In this document: positions 41,559-51,992 of the stretch, one piece after another
How the letters are laid out: each line of letters opens with the position of its first letter
Position numbering within the stretch: the stretch's first letter is position 1
Origin: Gamarada debralockiae
Lineage: Eukaryota > Ascomycota > Leotiomycetes > Helotiales > Hyphodiscaceae
Assembly (NCBI GenBank): GCA_002803225.1
Contig: NXFV01001714.1
Span: 23,885 to 87,884, forward strand
Direction: 5' to 3'
Length of the DNA stretch: 64,000 bases
Notes under the pieces: model-generated
Told to the model about the DNA's origin: nothing
What the model saw: the letters and a program-made list of their open reading frames with translations, nothing else
Databases searched by the model: none
Translations under genes and position numbers: made by a program

Positions 41559-42956
41559 TGGTTAAAGAGAAAAGAAATAGGAACAGGAAAGGAAGGAAAT
41601 AGAGAGCATTAAAATTAAATTACTGTACAGCCTGCCAACGCGTTCAAGGCAATCAGGTGGACGTTGAACGCGAATGCGAATGCAGAGAGCACGGAGTTAA
41701 GGAAGTCATGGACTTCCATTTTTTTGGCTTGCATGGTCCGGATTCGGCGGAACTAGGCACCGAGTGGAGTTTTTGAAGCTCCACTAAAGATGATTTACGG
41801 GGTGAAGCCGCCGAAAATAATATATAGACATTCGCTTGCTTTGGAGATGTGGAAAGTATGAAGCATGTTGAGTGAGATTTTGGGCTCAGGTTGCCTTTCG
41901 CCATCATCCCTTAAAACCCCTGTGAAGCGAAAGTCAGCATGAGGTGGCACGCTTCCATGTATGTCTCTGTTTCCTTCAGCAGCAGAGAATCGACTGCCCC
42001 TTACCATTGCTGTACGAGGATGAATATGCCAGATCTAAGGGGTATCGGTTTACCCTATAAAGAGTAGGAGGCTTTGGTGTGCAAATCGGGCAAGAGAGCC
42101 CAGGAGAGAGCAGAAAATAAACAACGTTGCAACGAATCACGAGAATGCCGATTTCAAGAGAGCGCAGTAAATTTTCCAATCAGGCAAGTGGTGCAATCCT
42201 CTCTCCCTACCAATCCTGAGCTCTCTAGCATTCTTTACATACTATCGACAGCCTACTTTACAGATCACTTGTTCGCAAGGGAATTCTCGTTAGACTGGTA
42301 CGTCAAAGAGAGTTCCTTCTTATGGCTACGAGTCGTGGCACGTCATAAGATGGTGATTACAGAATATGGCTGCAGACGCCGGTGGTGTCGAGCGTCGAGC
42401 TGTAGTCAGTGTCGACAGTAAAGTCGGTGTCCGTTTGATCAAGAACTGTAAGTACGTCGCATCTTTCCTTGATTTACCTATACCTGCTGCATAGAAATAT
42501 TCTGTAGAACGGTGACAGACGTCACTGCAGAAAAACACTCTAAATATTGTAGGTATTCAACGAAGAAGAAAGCTTAGACGATTATTTCAATTCAATAGAC
42601 TATAATAAGGTATGTAAAAACTTTAACCATTCCTTCCGTTGAATGAAGGATTCATAGCAAGACCCCTCTCTGCGATACCCTGCCAAGCGATTCCTAAGCA
42701 ACACCAGCAGGTCGAATCCCATCTCCATGACCAAGCATGTTGATCTCCCGCGTCGGGATCCTTCTCCACAGCGCCTCACAGGCCAGCCACTGTCCGCACC
42801 GTTCCTCCAATGCCCCAAGCAGGGGCATATTTAAAGGTCATAGCTCCCTTTGTCCCGCTGAGAAATCAAAAAAGGTACTGACACAAAAATGGGTCAGCAT
42901 TCGGCAACTCTACAAGTACGTTTTTTGCACTATTTCCGATCAATTGATATAAATAC
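41559..42956. other. Intergenic: promoters of the FMP30-like and GST genes
   Basis: 1.4 kb between divergent genes. I see no supportable coding sequence; frames such as 42074-42421 lack family features. A short TATA-like ATATAAATAC stretch lies directly in front of the first GST ATG. Confidence 0.4.
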
Positions 42957-44118
42957 ATGCGTTCCCCGCTCCTGATATTTGGGTTTGGGTTATTGTTAGG
43001 CCTATTCCTCATGCTGAAAACTCCTTTGAATAGACTCTTCCAAACTTCTCGACATTTTGTTCAGACAACGACAACCACAGCACGCACCATGTCTTCCTCC
43101 TCCGGCCGCCCCAATGGCCTTATCGCCAAGTCAGGAATTGAACTCCTGACGTGGGGAACGCCTAATGGACATAAAGCTGCGATCAGTAAGTGTTCTCGGA
43201 GCAATCCCTTCTTATCCCATCGCGCATATGAGTTCTCCCAACTCCTCTTCCTTAAACCTCGGGGCTCATGACAACCCTCCCCCTTTCTCCTTCCTTATTG
43301 AACAATTCTGACTCCACTACCTCCACAGTGCTCGAAGAAATCAAAGCAGCCTACGGAAAAGACTACGTCTACCAAGCAATCAACATCGGCGAAAATGTCC
43401 AAAAAGAGCCCTGGTTCACAAAATACTCTCCCAACGGCCGTATCCCCGCCATAGTGGACCACGACCGCAATGATTTCTCCGTATTCGAGGGATTAGCCAT
43501 CCTGTCCTATATGACGAGACATTATGATCCTGAGCATAAGTTCTCGTTCGCGGATCCGGATGATGCGTCTAGGGCGGAACAATGGATGGCGTGGCAGCAT
43601 GGAGGTTTGGTGAGTTGATTTTGAGATGGGGAGGAAGAGGAATGATGAGGATGGTGCGCTAATGGGAATTAACATAGGGACCAATGCAAGGACAAGCCAA
43701 CCACTTCTACCGCCTCGCAAAAGAGCGCATCCCCTACCCAACCCAACGCTACGTCGGCGAAACCGAACGCTTATACGGCGTCCTCGACTCCCACCTAAGT
43801 AACCGCGACTACATCGTCGGGCCTGGGAGAGGCAAATACTCGATCGCAGACATCGCGAATTTCAGCTGGGTCAACGGGGCTTATTTTGCGGGGGTCGATT
43901 TGAGCAAGTTCCCGAATGTGGAGAAGTGGTGGGCACGCATTAGTGAGAGGGAGGCGGTCAAGAAGGGCACCAGTGTGCCAAGTGAGAGTAAGATTGCTAA
44001 TGGGATGTATCAGAGGAGATTGAAGGAGGAGCCGGAGTTTAAGGCGAAGGAGGAGGAGTTGAAGGCGTTGTGTGATAAGGCTAAGGAGCAGTATAATTAT
44101 AAGTATTCTAGCCCTTGA
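42957..44118 (+). CDS. Glutathione S-transferase (Ure2-like class), possible dual start
   Basis: Three exons, 42957-43185, 43329-43609 and 43678-44118, give 316 residues from the first ATG or 272 from the ATG at 43089. The thioredoxin-like N-terminal domain reads ELLTWGTPNGHKAAIMLEEIKAAYG, then NGRIPAIVDHD and FEGLAILSYM; the last is the ESxAI-type glutathione-binding strand-turn in Ure2-like enzymes. The all-helical C-terminal domain includes GPMQGQANHF, RYVGETERLYGVLD, YSIADIANFSWV and FPNVEKWWARI. It conjugates or reduces with glutathione, likely in detoxification or redox balance. The longer form adds a hydrophobic segment (LLIFGFGLLLGLFLML) and a Thr/Arg stretch, which would make a membrane-anchored or organelle-targeted isoform. 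The shorter start matches the usual family length. Confidence 0.88.
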
Positions 44119-44696
44119 GTTGTGTATCGTGGGATGGCTTGAGGAGCCTTGTTATTGAAATCAATATGGCTTGTATCTGTCTTGAGCGTCAGTTTACTGA
44201 GCTTCCTGATTTCGAGAAGTCCTAGTTTATGCGATACCGATGCTTTCGGCGAGACTAAGGGCAGTAGAACTCACTCTGAGACCGTCGTCGAGGCCCAAGT
44301 TGAACCGCAAAAGTCCTCGTCTTGCCAGGAGCATATTTCTGACGAAAAAAAGGCAGTATGATTCATGAACCTATCGCTATCAAACCGAAACCTCTGAGGT
44401 CCACTCGTTCTCCTGCTCATCCTAACACGCCCTTTCATAGGAACCCTGCTTTCCGCAATCAAAATCATGAGATCCGCTAGCCAAATCCGATACTCCGGCT
44501 CCAGAGGTTGCCATTACTCTGGATGCTTTGAATGTGCTTGAGCTGAACGAACAAGGGCGCCTTGAAAGCTTTTTCGTAGGAAGGTGTGACGAGCTTCTCT
44601 AATGTATCCGGTGTGGGTCTTGGTTGTGGTTGTGGTTGTGGCTGAGAGGATTGCGACTTTCTTTCTCTTTGCCTACTCGGATTGTACAAGCAGAGA
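44119..44696. other. Intergenic, tail-to-tail
   Basis: 578 bp between the ends of the GST gene and the DUF7730-like gene. A short (CCACAA)n-like tract on the minus strand near 44620-44645 gives a Gln/Pro run in one frame. No gene is supported. Confidence 0.4.
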
Positions 44697-45152
44697 TCAA
44701 ATCGTTTGAGATGGGTATTGGCGCAAAAGCTGCCTCACAGCTGGCGCGTTCTCACAGACCACAGGATGAAACCTGTATATCGTCCTACCTGAAAGCCTAG
44801 TGATCTTGACGTGACATTTTCTTAACTTGCTGAGCTGTCGGTAAAAGATCCGACAATGATATCGAAGAAACTCAGTTGGGATTTCGTATACTCCAACTCC
44901 CAAAACGAAATGGTTTTTGGATAGGAGTTCGGCACACTCATCGTGGAGCAGACGGCAGACGCGAAGAATAGAAGGGTCGAAATAGGGGAAGCCATGGCAA
45001 TGTGTTGCTGTAAAGTAAGCGTCTTTGTCGCGTAGCAGATGGAAGGCAAGCGTTTTGCGGGTTGGAATGATGTGTTTGTAGATGAGCTGCCTAATTTCGT
45101 GGGGACAGTTGAGCAGGAGGCTTCGCTCGTCTGAGGAGATCGGAACGGGCAT
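44697..45152 (-). CDS. Small DUF7730/F-box-like fungal protein
   Basis: A single exon of 151 residues. It opens with SSDERSLLLNCPHEIRQLIYKHII, the L-x-L-P-x-E-I-R-x-x-I-Y motif common to a very large set of Pezizomycotina proteins labelled DUF7730 or F-box-like. A middle segment, DPSILRVCRLLHDECAELL, matches the second conserved block (I-L-x-V-C-R-x-x-x-x-E). The protein is shorter than the usual 250-400 residues of this group and stops soon after the second block, so it may be a truncated member. Function is unknown; the first motif resembles an F-box, so a ubiquitin-ligase adaptor role is sometimes supposed. Confidence 0.65.
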   Translation of the reverse strand: MPVPISSDERSLLLNCPHEIRQLIYKHIIPTRKTLAFHLLRDKDAYFTATHCHGFPYFDPSILRVCRLLHDECAELLSKNHFVLGVGVYEIPTEFLRYHCRIFYRQLSKLRKCHVKITRLSGRTIYRFHPVVCENAPAVRQLLRQYPSQTI

Positions 45153-45908
45153 CGTGTTCCGAACGACGACTCGGGCGATATTGCAGTTGAAATTTCAACG
45201 ATTGAGGTTGGAAGGGAATGCTGGGTGTAGTAAGGAAATTTGGGGAGCCTGTAGTTTGGTACCTTATACCTCATCATGACAATAGGCTACCAAAAGACGA
45301 TCGTGAAGCAGAGTTAAATGGACAGATTTCCAAATGGAGAGATAAATTTCTCCTAACTTATTATTGGCAACTTCAAACCACTTTCAATACATGCTCCCTA
45401 TCCACTCACTAGATCTTAGAATTGGGTTTGGGTTGAACAAACTAAAGGGAAGCTGTTTTCTGTATGCAGGAAGGAGGTGGACATAACCCACGCTCATCAT
45501 CAAAAAAGAATCCGATCCGACATATTGCGATAACACTCATCTAATACTAAGGGTCGACCAGTCACTGGACCGTACCATTGATATCTCCCGTTCTTAGAGC
45601 ACTTCCGCGATGGGGAGATGCGATGCCAGCAAGGCTGACTCCAATGTCTAGTAGCCTATTTCCAGGCGACGAAGGACATGAATTACGATAATGTTCAGAC
45701 AAGCACTCAATAGACATAAACAATAAAATAATGATAATAATAATTAAACCTCGTTTTTCAACATCGCGAACACGGAGCTTGTCTTCGTCGGAGATCGATC
45801 ATTTTCCCCGCATGTTTTCACCGCCTTTTGATCCACACCTAGACACGTCTCCCAAGGCGACTCCATCCCAACTTTCCATCTTTCTCCAGCATTGCACATT
45901 CAACGAAC
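45153..45908. other. Intergenic, divergent promoters of the DUF7730-like and DUF6604 genes
   Basis: 756 bp with an ATA/AAT-rich stretch at 45720-45750 and no supported gene. A 70-codon plus-strand frame ending at 45943 runs through the first exon of the DUF6604 gene in another frame and is not called. Confidence 0.4.
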
Positions 45909-48900
45909 ATGGGTGGATTCCAGGTGAGTTATTCGGAGAGTAGTGAAGTCCTTTTTTCGGATGTCTCAGAATCGTTCGAACAGAACGAGCGATTCATAAG
46001 CTCCCTTTTCCCGGAGTGCTGTCTCATGAGCGAGTTGTGGCTTTCGAGAGCAGATACTCAGAATTGACCAAACAAAATGAGCTATTATTAACTGATATTT
46101 AGATTGTTGACACGTACAAAGCTTACAAGGTTCGTGAGAAGAAGGTCACGACTTGGTTGAAGGACACAGCACAGAAATTCGGCTTCAAGAGCGCTGCGAA
46201 GACGACTACGAGTAGCGAAAGCCAACCCATTCGAATCAGTGAGATTCCAGCAGCGGTCAGATTGATTGTTTCTAAGGGAGAGTATGTATATTCTTGGATC
46301 TCTTGTTCCAGACTTGACAATTTAGATTTCTTTTGTTTTATTTCTATTTTAGTTTTATTTTCGTTTCCTCAATCTCGTAGTCGCAGCATTTCCGTCGCCG
46401 CTCGCAATCTTGTTGTCGTTAGCATTTTCGTTGTCACTTCCTCCATATGTTCCTCAGAGTTGCCGTCCTGCGTCTTGTTTTATGGAGATTTCCAAGACAT
46501 CCTGCTTCCACATGTTGACGAGTAATGCTGACCTCCCCGGTAGGTCCATTCCAGAAAACCTCCGCCAACTTCTCCGAGATGTTATCTCCCAAAGAAAGGA
46601 GGCTTCGGTTTTCTATAGGTCCAACCCGAACCTTAAAAGTGACGAAGGAGGCGGTCATGCCCATTATCTTAGTGTTCTGGAAGAAGCCTTGAAAACCTTC
46701 GATGGAAAGAAGGGCACTACTATCAACTCCTCAACAAGAGAAGCTGCACCCGGGCATAGCAAGAGCGATGTGGAATTCAGCAACCTCTTTGACCTCCTAG
46801 AAATGGATGCCAACGTCAAAAGCAGGAGGAACTCTACCGAGGAAGCAGCGACACCTGCTGTTGAGAAGGAGGCCAGTGAGGAAGAGAAGGCAGAGAGTGG
46901 GAAGGAGAATCAGTCCATAACGAGTTCGATGAAGCCCAAGAAGATAAAATATGGCAAACGAAAGGGCAAAACAAGGAAGCCTCCGAAGCCTCCGAAAGCC
47001 GTCGCCAAGAAAAGTACGGCTATGGATAGCGAGGAGGAGGTGCTTGCTTTCTTAGCCAACGAAATGGATGCCGAGGACGAAGAAGACGAGCTGTATTTCA
47101 TGATTTATTGTTTCTTCAAGGACTTCAACTACATGCGGGAGTATATCCAGGAACGATGGTGTGATTATCAGGAAGGCCTCCTCAGCCTAGCCGCTGTATC
47201 CGTTGCAACAAACACTGCGTTTGAGTTACTTCAGCGTTCCGAGCAGGAACTTCTGTCGCAGATCCCGCCAAGCTCCGGCCTTGGAAACTATCAAAGTATG
47301 GCTGATCTGCTATTTTTTGAGAGAGGGTTGGCTCATGTGGATTATGATGAGAAAAGTTCAATGTTTGATGGAGACCCGGATGGGATGAACGATGCCATTT
47401 TTGAAGAGGCAGACTTTATTTGCTTACCAACATATTGGAATCTCTCCGAATGGATTAAAATGTCACCACCCAAAAAGATACCGACGCTGGGTCACTTCAT
47501 CGGGACGACTCCAAATTATCAGGCCCTCAATAGTGAGGAAAAGATGAAACGGGACAGACAAATCCTCCATGAAATGCTTGCAGAGTGCTGTCTTCTAAAG
47601 GCCTTCAAGAATAGTCCAGCCTTCCTCCTGCCCGGGGAGGACGAGCTTACAATTGGATTGATCCACATGCTGGCGACGAGGAAGGTTCCTATCTGGCTCG
47701 TCTTCGCAAGCCAGATATTCTGTGATATACGCTTTATCTTGGAATCCGACGTCTCCAAATGTCACGACGAACTCCTACGAATGGGAAAGCGCGTAGACTC
47801 GATCCTAAATACCTACATCAACTTCGCCAAAGACTTCGACATCCCAATCAACGACGTACTCTACACCACACTCGGCGAAGTCAAATGCTGGATAAGAGAA
47901 GACTTCGCCGAGCCCAGACGCTCAGAGTTATACAAAGCTCACGGCCACCCTGCCTCAGCCGTCGAGCCATTCGCCTATCTACGCCGCCACCCTCTCCTCT
48001 GCGGACTCATGATATTCCGCTTCTCCCTAACCATGAACGAACTCGGGCTCAAAAACTCAAACCAATGGGGCGCCACCATCGCCTCCGCGCACCTCTACAA
48101 CGCCGTCCGGCAATCCCTCCCCTCTTTCCCTCAATGGCTGGACATCGAAGCCCTAATCCTAATCCACACCAAACAACGAATTTTCTGGAGGGACAACCTG
48201 CCTTCCTCCCCCGTACAATATTCCCGGTGCTACGAAAGAGCGACGGGCGTTGGGGAGATGATCGCCCAGCGTCGAGCAGGCGGGATCATGAAGATCATGC
48301 CGAGTAAGATTTATGAGAGGGGTATAGCGCCGATTCCGGGCGTGTCAGCGGAGTATTGGGAACGCATGTGTTTTGGGAGGAAGAAGCAGATTTATACGTT
48401 GCCGGATGTGGAGAAAGTGCTGAATTCTATTGCGGAGAACGAGATGCAGCATTCACTTGAAGGGTTGCGCCTCCTTGGCACTGGTACAACGCAAGTTTTG
48501 AGCTTGCCAGCAGCTGAGGCACCACTCACTCCTTTGGCGAAGGAACGAGCGCTGGCTCTTCGCACATCGGTTGCGCAAAGTTCCTCGAACCGTGCTTTGA
48601 CGAACCAATTCCAGAAGACACATACCTTGACAAACGTCCAACTCCTCGATGTGCTCTGCACACGTATCTCGCAGGAATCGTATGCACTCAATTTCGACTA
48701 TTTCTCCCTGCATGAGAGGTGTATGTTATTGCTAAAAGCAGTGTATGAGGAGTTTAAAAAAGAAATCGTGGAGAAGGACGATGAATTAGATTGGGGACGG
48801 GCTGAGCTGCCTGTTCTTCCTCACTGGCTTTTCGAGATGTTGCAGGATGAGGCGATTAAGGGTAATATGTTGGAGAGGTTGCAGAAGGTTATGGCGCCTA

Positions 48901-49013
48901 TGGTGAGGGAGCAGGGAAGTCATGAGGTTTTGAGGGTTAGGGAGTTTTTGGGAGGCGGGAAGGCGGGAGAGGGCGAGGTGGCGAATGGGAGGGCGACATT
49001 AGGTGAAAAGTAA
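45909..49013 (+). CDS. DUF6604 domain protein, large fungal-specific
   Basis: Three exons, 45909-45923, 46103-46281 and 46544-49013, encode 887 residues. The first exon is only 15 nt (MGGFQ) and joins IVDTYKAYKVREKKVTTWLKD, the typical opening of DUF6604 proteins (short lead, then Y-K-x-x-T-x-x-V-x-x-W-L). The N-terminal domain continues IRISEIPAAVRLIV and SIPENLRQLLRDVISQRKEAS. An acidic, lysine-rich linker (about 120-205) separates it from a long helical region with FMIYCFFKDFNYMREYIQERWCDYQEGLLSLAAVS. The family is widespread in filamentous ascomycetes without known function. The acceptor at 46543 could instead be 11 bp downstream (46554), which would drop SIPE but shift frame unless the donor moved. 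The second intron is long (262 bp) and T-rich. Confidence 0.78.
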
Positions 49014-50094
49014 TTAAGAGGCAAACATCCTGTATACGAGTGAATGGCACACTTATGAAGACGTGGTTGATCCTGACCCCAGAAACAGTCTAAGATAAAG
49101 CCTCAGGGAAGCACCATCTCTTCAATCATGATATCAAAGGAAGATCGCTTCTTCGCGAAGCTAGTCTTTTCGATCTCAGCACCCTGTCCTCGCCTCCACA
49201 TACATTCTAAACCTCCCTTGATGGGCCTCTTGACTTCAACGTACACATGCGCACTGGAGCTCGAGTGTATACATCGAATATCGAAAACGAAACACAACGA
49301 AAATCCAATCGATGACAATAATGTCGCCAAACTGCAAATCAACGCAACCTCATCAACCATATAAGACAGAAAATCTGCCGCGATGGCCAAATTGTGGTTG
49401 CGCCACTGCCATCGGAATGTTGTGAGAGTGGGATCGAAGTCACGGAGCCCGCATCGAGAGGTGAATGCATCTACACTGATCCGCAGTGCTCGATAAGCCC
49501 AATGGCAGACCGAAATATAAGGTAAGGTTATCTCATTTTTATTTTGGGAAATCAGAAAGTGTTGAGGACGCTCGATTGTAAGTACTCATACTGTGTGAAG
49601 CAATGAAGTGGTAGACGATGTCAAATTGGTTCAATAAAGAAGGATACGGTGGAGGGCTATCAAAAGAAAGCCTTGTTGAATAAGATGTGATGGGCGTCGG
49701 TCCTTGGCTTCAATCCCTTCCCGAAGACCTTGGGAAGGGCCTACAAGGGTCGGACACCAGTTACCGAACGAATATGGAAACTCCTCGCTGTCCTCCTGTG
49801 TCATCCTTCTGACATCTTGGACGAGGTGGCAGGTGTAAATGTAGGGATGAGGTCGTCGAGTATGCCAAGTTTAAACTAGGGTGTAGAGCAATATCACAAA
49901 AAAATGGAAAGAACAGTCAAGAGAAGGGTATCATTGCCATACTAAAACCATCACACCCTCGTACATAGTTTAAAAATAGGAACGGCGATCGTTATCGATG
50001 TGCTTCATGCGCACAGGAAACTGGGTGTTTCCACCTTTATCTCGCCACAAATATGCTTCCTAAAAGGTATATTCTCGGATTCGGTAATGATTCC
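49014..50094. other. Intergenic, tail-to-tail
   Basis: 1.1 kb between the 3' ends of the DUF6604 and permease genes. Short frames at 49103-49390 have no features. No repeats or RNA genes seen. Confidence 0.4.
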
Positions 50095-51992
50095 TTAGAC
50101 CATAGTCTCCTTCTCAATATTCCGAACCCCAGAGATCTCTTCACTCTGGCTATCGTTCTCATCAACCTGTGCCTCAACAATAGGACCATGGTAGAACTTC
50201 CGTCCACTAATATACCAGTACAGCGCCGCCGCACCAAGAATCAAAACCAAGAAGGCGGAAGCGTAGTTCATCGTCGTAGCAGTAACCGGTCTGACAGTCG
50301 GCAAAATGAAGATGATGCTGACGAACAGTGTCCAGAGACAAGCCCAGGCGTTGACAAAGGGTGACAGGACGCCCATGTGCCATGGTCCCGGCTGGAACTT
50401 TCCGAAGACGAGCTTGCAGAAGATAGGGATGCAGTATGACCAATCGAGAGCGATGGCGCAGACGTTGAAGACACCGGAGATGGCAGCGTAGGAACCGAGA
50501 CCGATCAGGTTGATGACGATGCACCAGAAGACGGAGATCCAGACGGCGTAGAGGGGCGTGCCGGTCTTGGAGTTGATCTTTGTCCATACGTTGGAGAATG
50601 GTAACAGGCGATCACGGGAGAAGGCGAAGACAGTTCGGCCAAGGGCTTGCTGGAGTGGGGTTAATTAGGTAATTCGCGTGGGGAGGGTGGGTGGTACGTA
50701 CCATGGCTGTGAAGCACACGAACTTGATGATGATGAATCCGCAGACGGTGTAGAAGATTCCTCCGGACTTTCCGAGACTGTTATAGAAGATCTGGGCAAC
50801 TGGTTGTACGATTGGAGATGCGAGGATTGCAGCAGGATCGCCCTAGATAAGGAATAAGCATTGGCACAGAAAGCTTGTTTTGAGATACGTACCATGCAGA
50901 AGCAGAGGACGATATTGAAGAGGAAACCGGCGAGGTAGGTGAACAGCATGGCGAGGGAAATCGCCCATGGTGCCTTGATCTCTGGCTCGGAGATTTCCTC
51001 GGTGATGTGGGCAGTCGCATCGTAATCGGTCATGGTCCAGGAAACAGACAAGAAGCCGAAAAGGAAGCTGAAGCCAGTGGGCTGCCAGCCAGAGGTGGAA
51101 TCGACATCCGTGAAGACATACTTGGCATCGTGCTTGTTGTCGGTTTTGGCCAGAAGAGCAATGGCGCAAGAAACCAACACAAGAACGTGGAAGATAACGT
51201 AGGTCTTGGTCATCTTCTCCATCCAGTATGTGGAGAGGGAGTTGACGAGACCAGTAAGGACAGTCAGAGCTACCATCACACCAATTGTAGCATGGGTGGT
51301 GATTGTGTAGTTGAAATCAGAGCCCATGGATACAGCAGCGAGAAGCATCTGCGCGGCACCATATTCGGAAGAGGCAATGCCGGCGACTTGTCCGAGCAGA
51401 TTGATCCAGCCGGTAATCCAACTAATGGACGCGACCCAATCCTTAGGAGCAAGACGTGAGACAGTGAAGTACCTAGCGGTGGTATTAGTATTTTCCCGTT
51501 TGAGGTAGTCGCATTGGGATTTCTCACAGTCCTCCCGAGGTAGGATATGCAGATACGAGTTCGGCAACAGAGCACTATGAATTGTTAGAGCCTTGTTCAC
51601 AGTTCAACAGCCTCGCGAGCACTCACGGCAATGCACATGCAACCAGCACCGGAGATCAACCAACACCAGACGGCAGAAGCAGATCCCCCAGCATAAAGAG
51701 GGTATGAGAAAGTGGTCATGATGGTAGCAAACAGACCACTGATAGAGACGGCGAAGGAAAAGGTCGACAGGTATCCGAATTCTCGCTTGAAGACCGGATT
51801 GTAACCGAATTGAGAGGCAAGTTGAGCATCAGCATCGTTCAAGTCTTGCAGATTGATGGTCTTTCTCTGGCCATCAGGTCCGTGGATCTCGACGAGTCCC
51901 ACGCTCTTCCTTCTATGTCGAACACCGTCGTCGTGTTGAATGACATCGTTCCGAATGTCTGCGGCAGTAGTGCTCGTGGGTTGATCTGCCAT
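50095..51992 (-). CDS. APC-family amino acid/GABA/choline-type permease
   Basis: Five exons, 51992-51627, 51574-51528, 51472-50893, 50842-50702 and 50649-50095, encode 562 residues; exon 2 is just 47 nt. The protein has about 12 hydrophobic helices. Family landmarks are FSFAVSISGLFATIMTTFSYPL in the first helix, ELVSAYPTSGGLYFTVSRLAPKDW across exons 2-3, the DATAHITEEI motif after helix 6, LGRTVFAFSRDRLLPFS and GTPLYAVW near helix 8-9, and a GRKFYHGPI tail before an acidic C-terminus. This pattern is that of the UGA4/HNM1 group (GABA, choline, polyamine and related uptake). The exact substrate cannot be read. The N-terminal ~60 residues are cytosolic and Ser/Thr/Asp-rich. An upstream in-frame ATG at 52040 would add 16 residues; 51992 suits the usual MADQP-type start. 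Confidence 0.88.

Noticed and set aside
46282..46543. Hydrophobic reading (NLVVVSIFVVTSS) as another copy of the 37-40 kb membrane segments
   Set aside because: It falls in the T-rich second intron of the DUF6604 gene and shares only TTGTCGTT words, so composition explains it better.
47759..48307. 182-codon plus-strand frame rich in Arg/Pro/His
   Set aside because: It lies inside the DUF6604 coding exon in another frame and has the composition of a shifted reading, with no family motifs.
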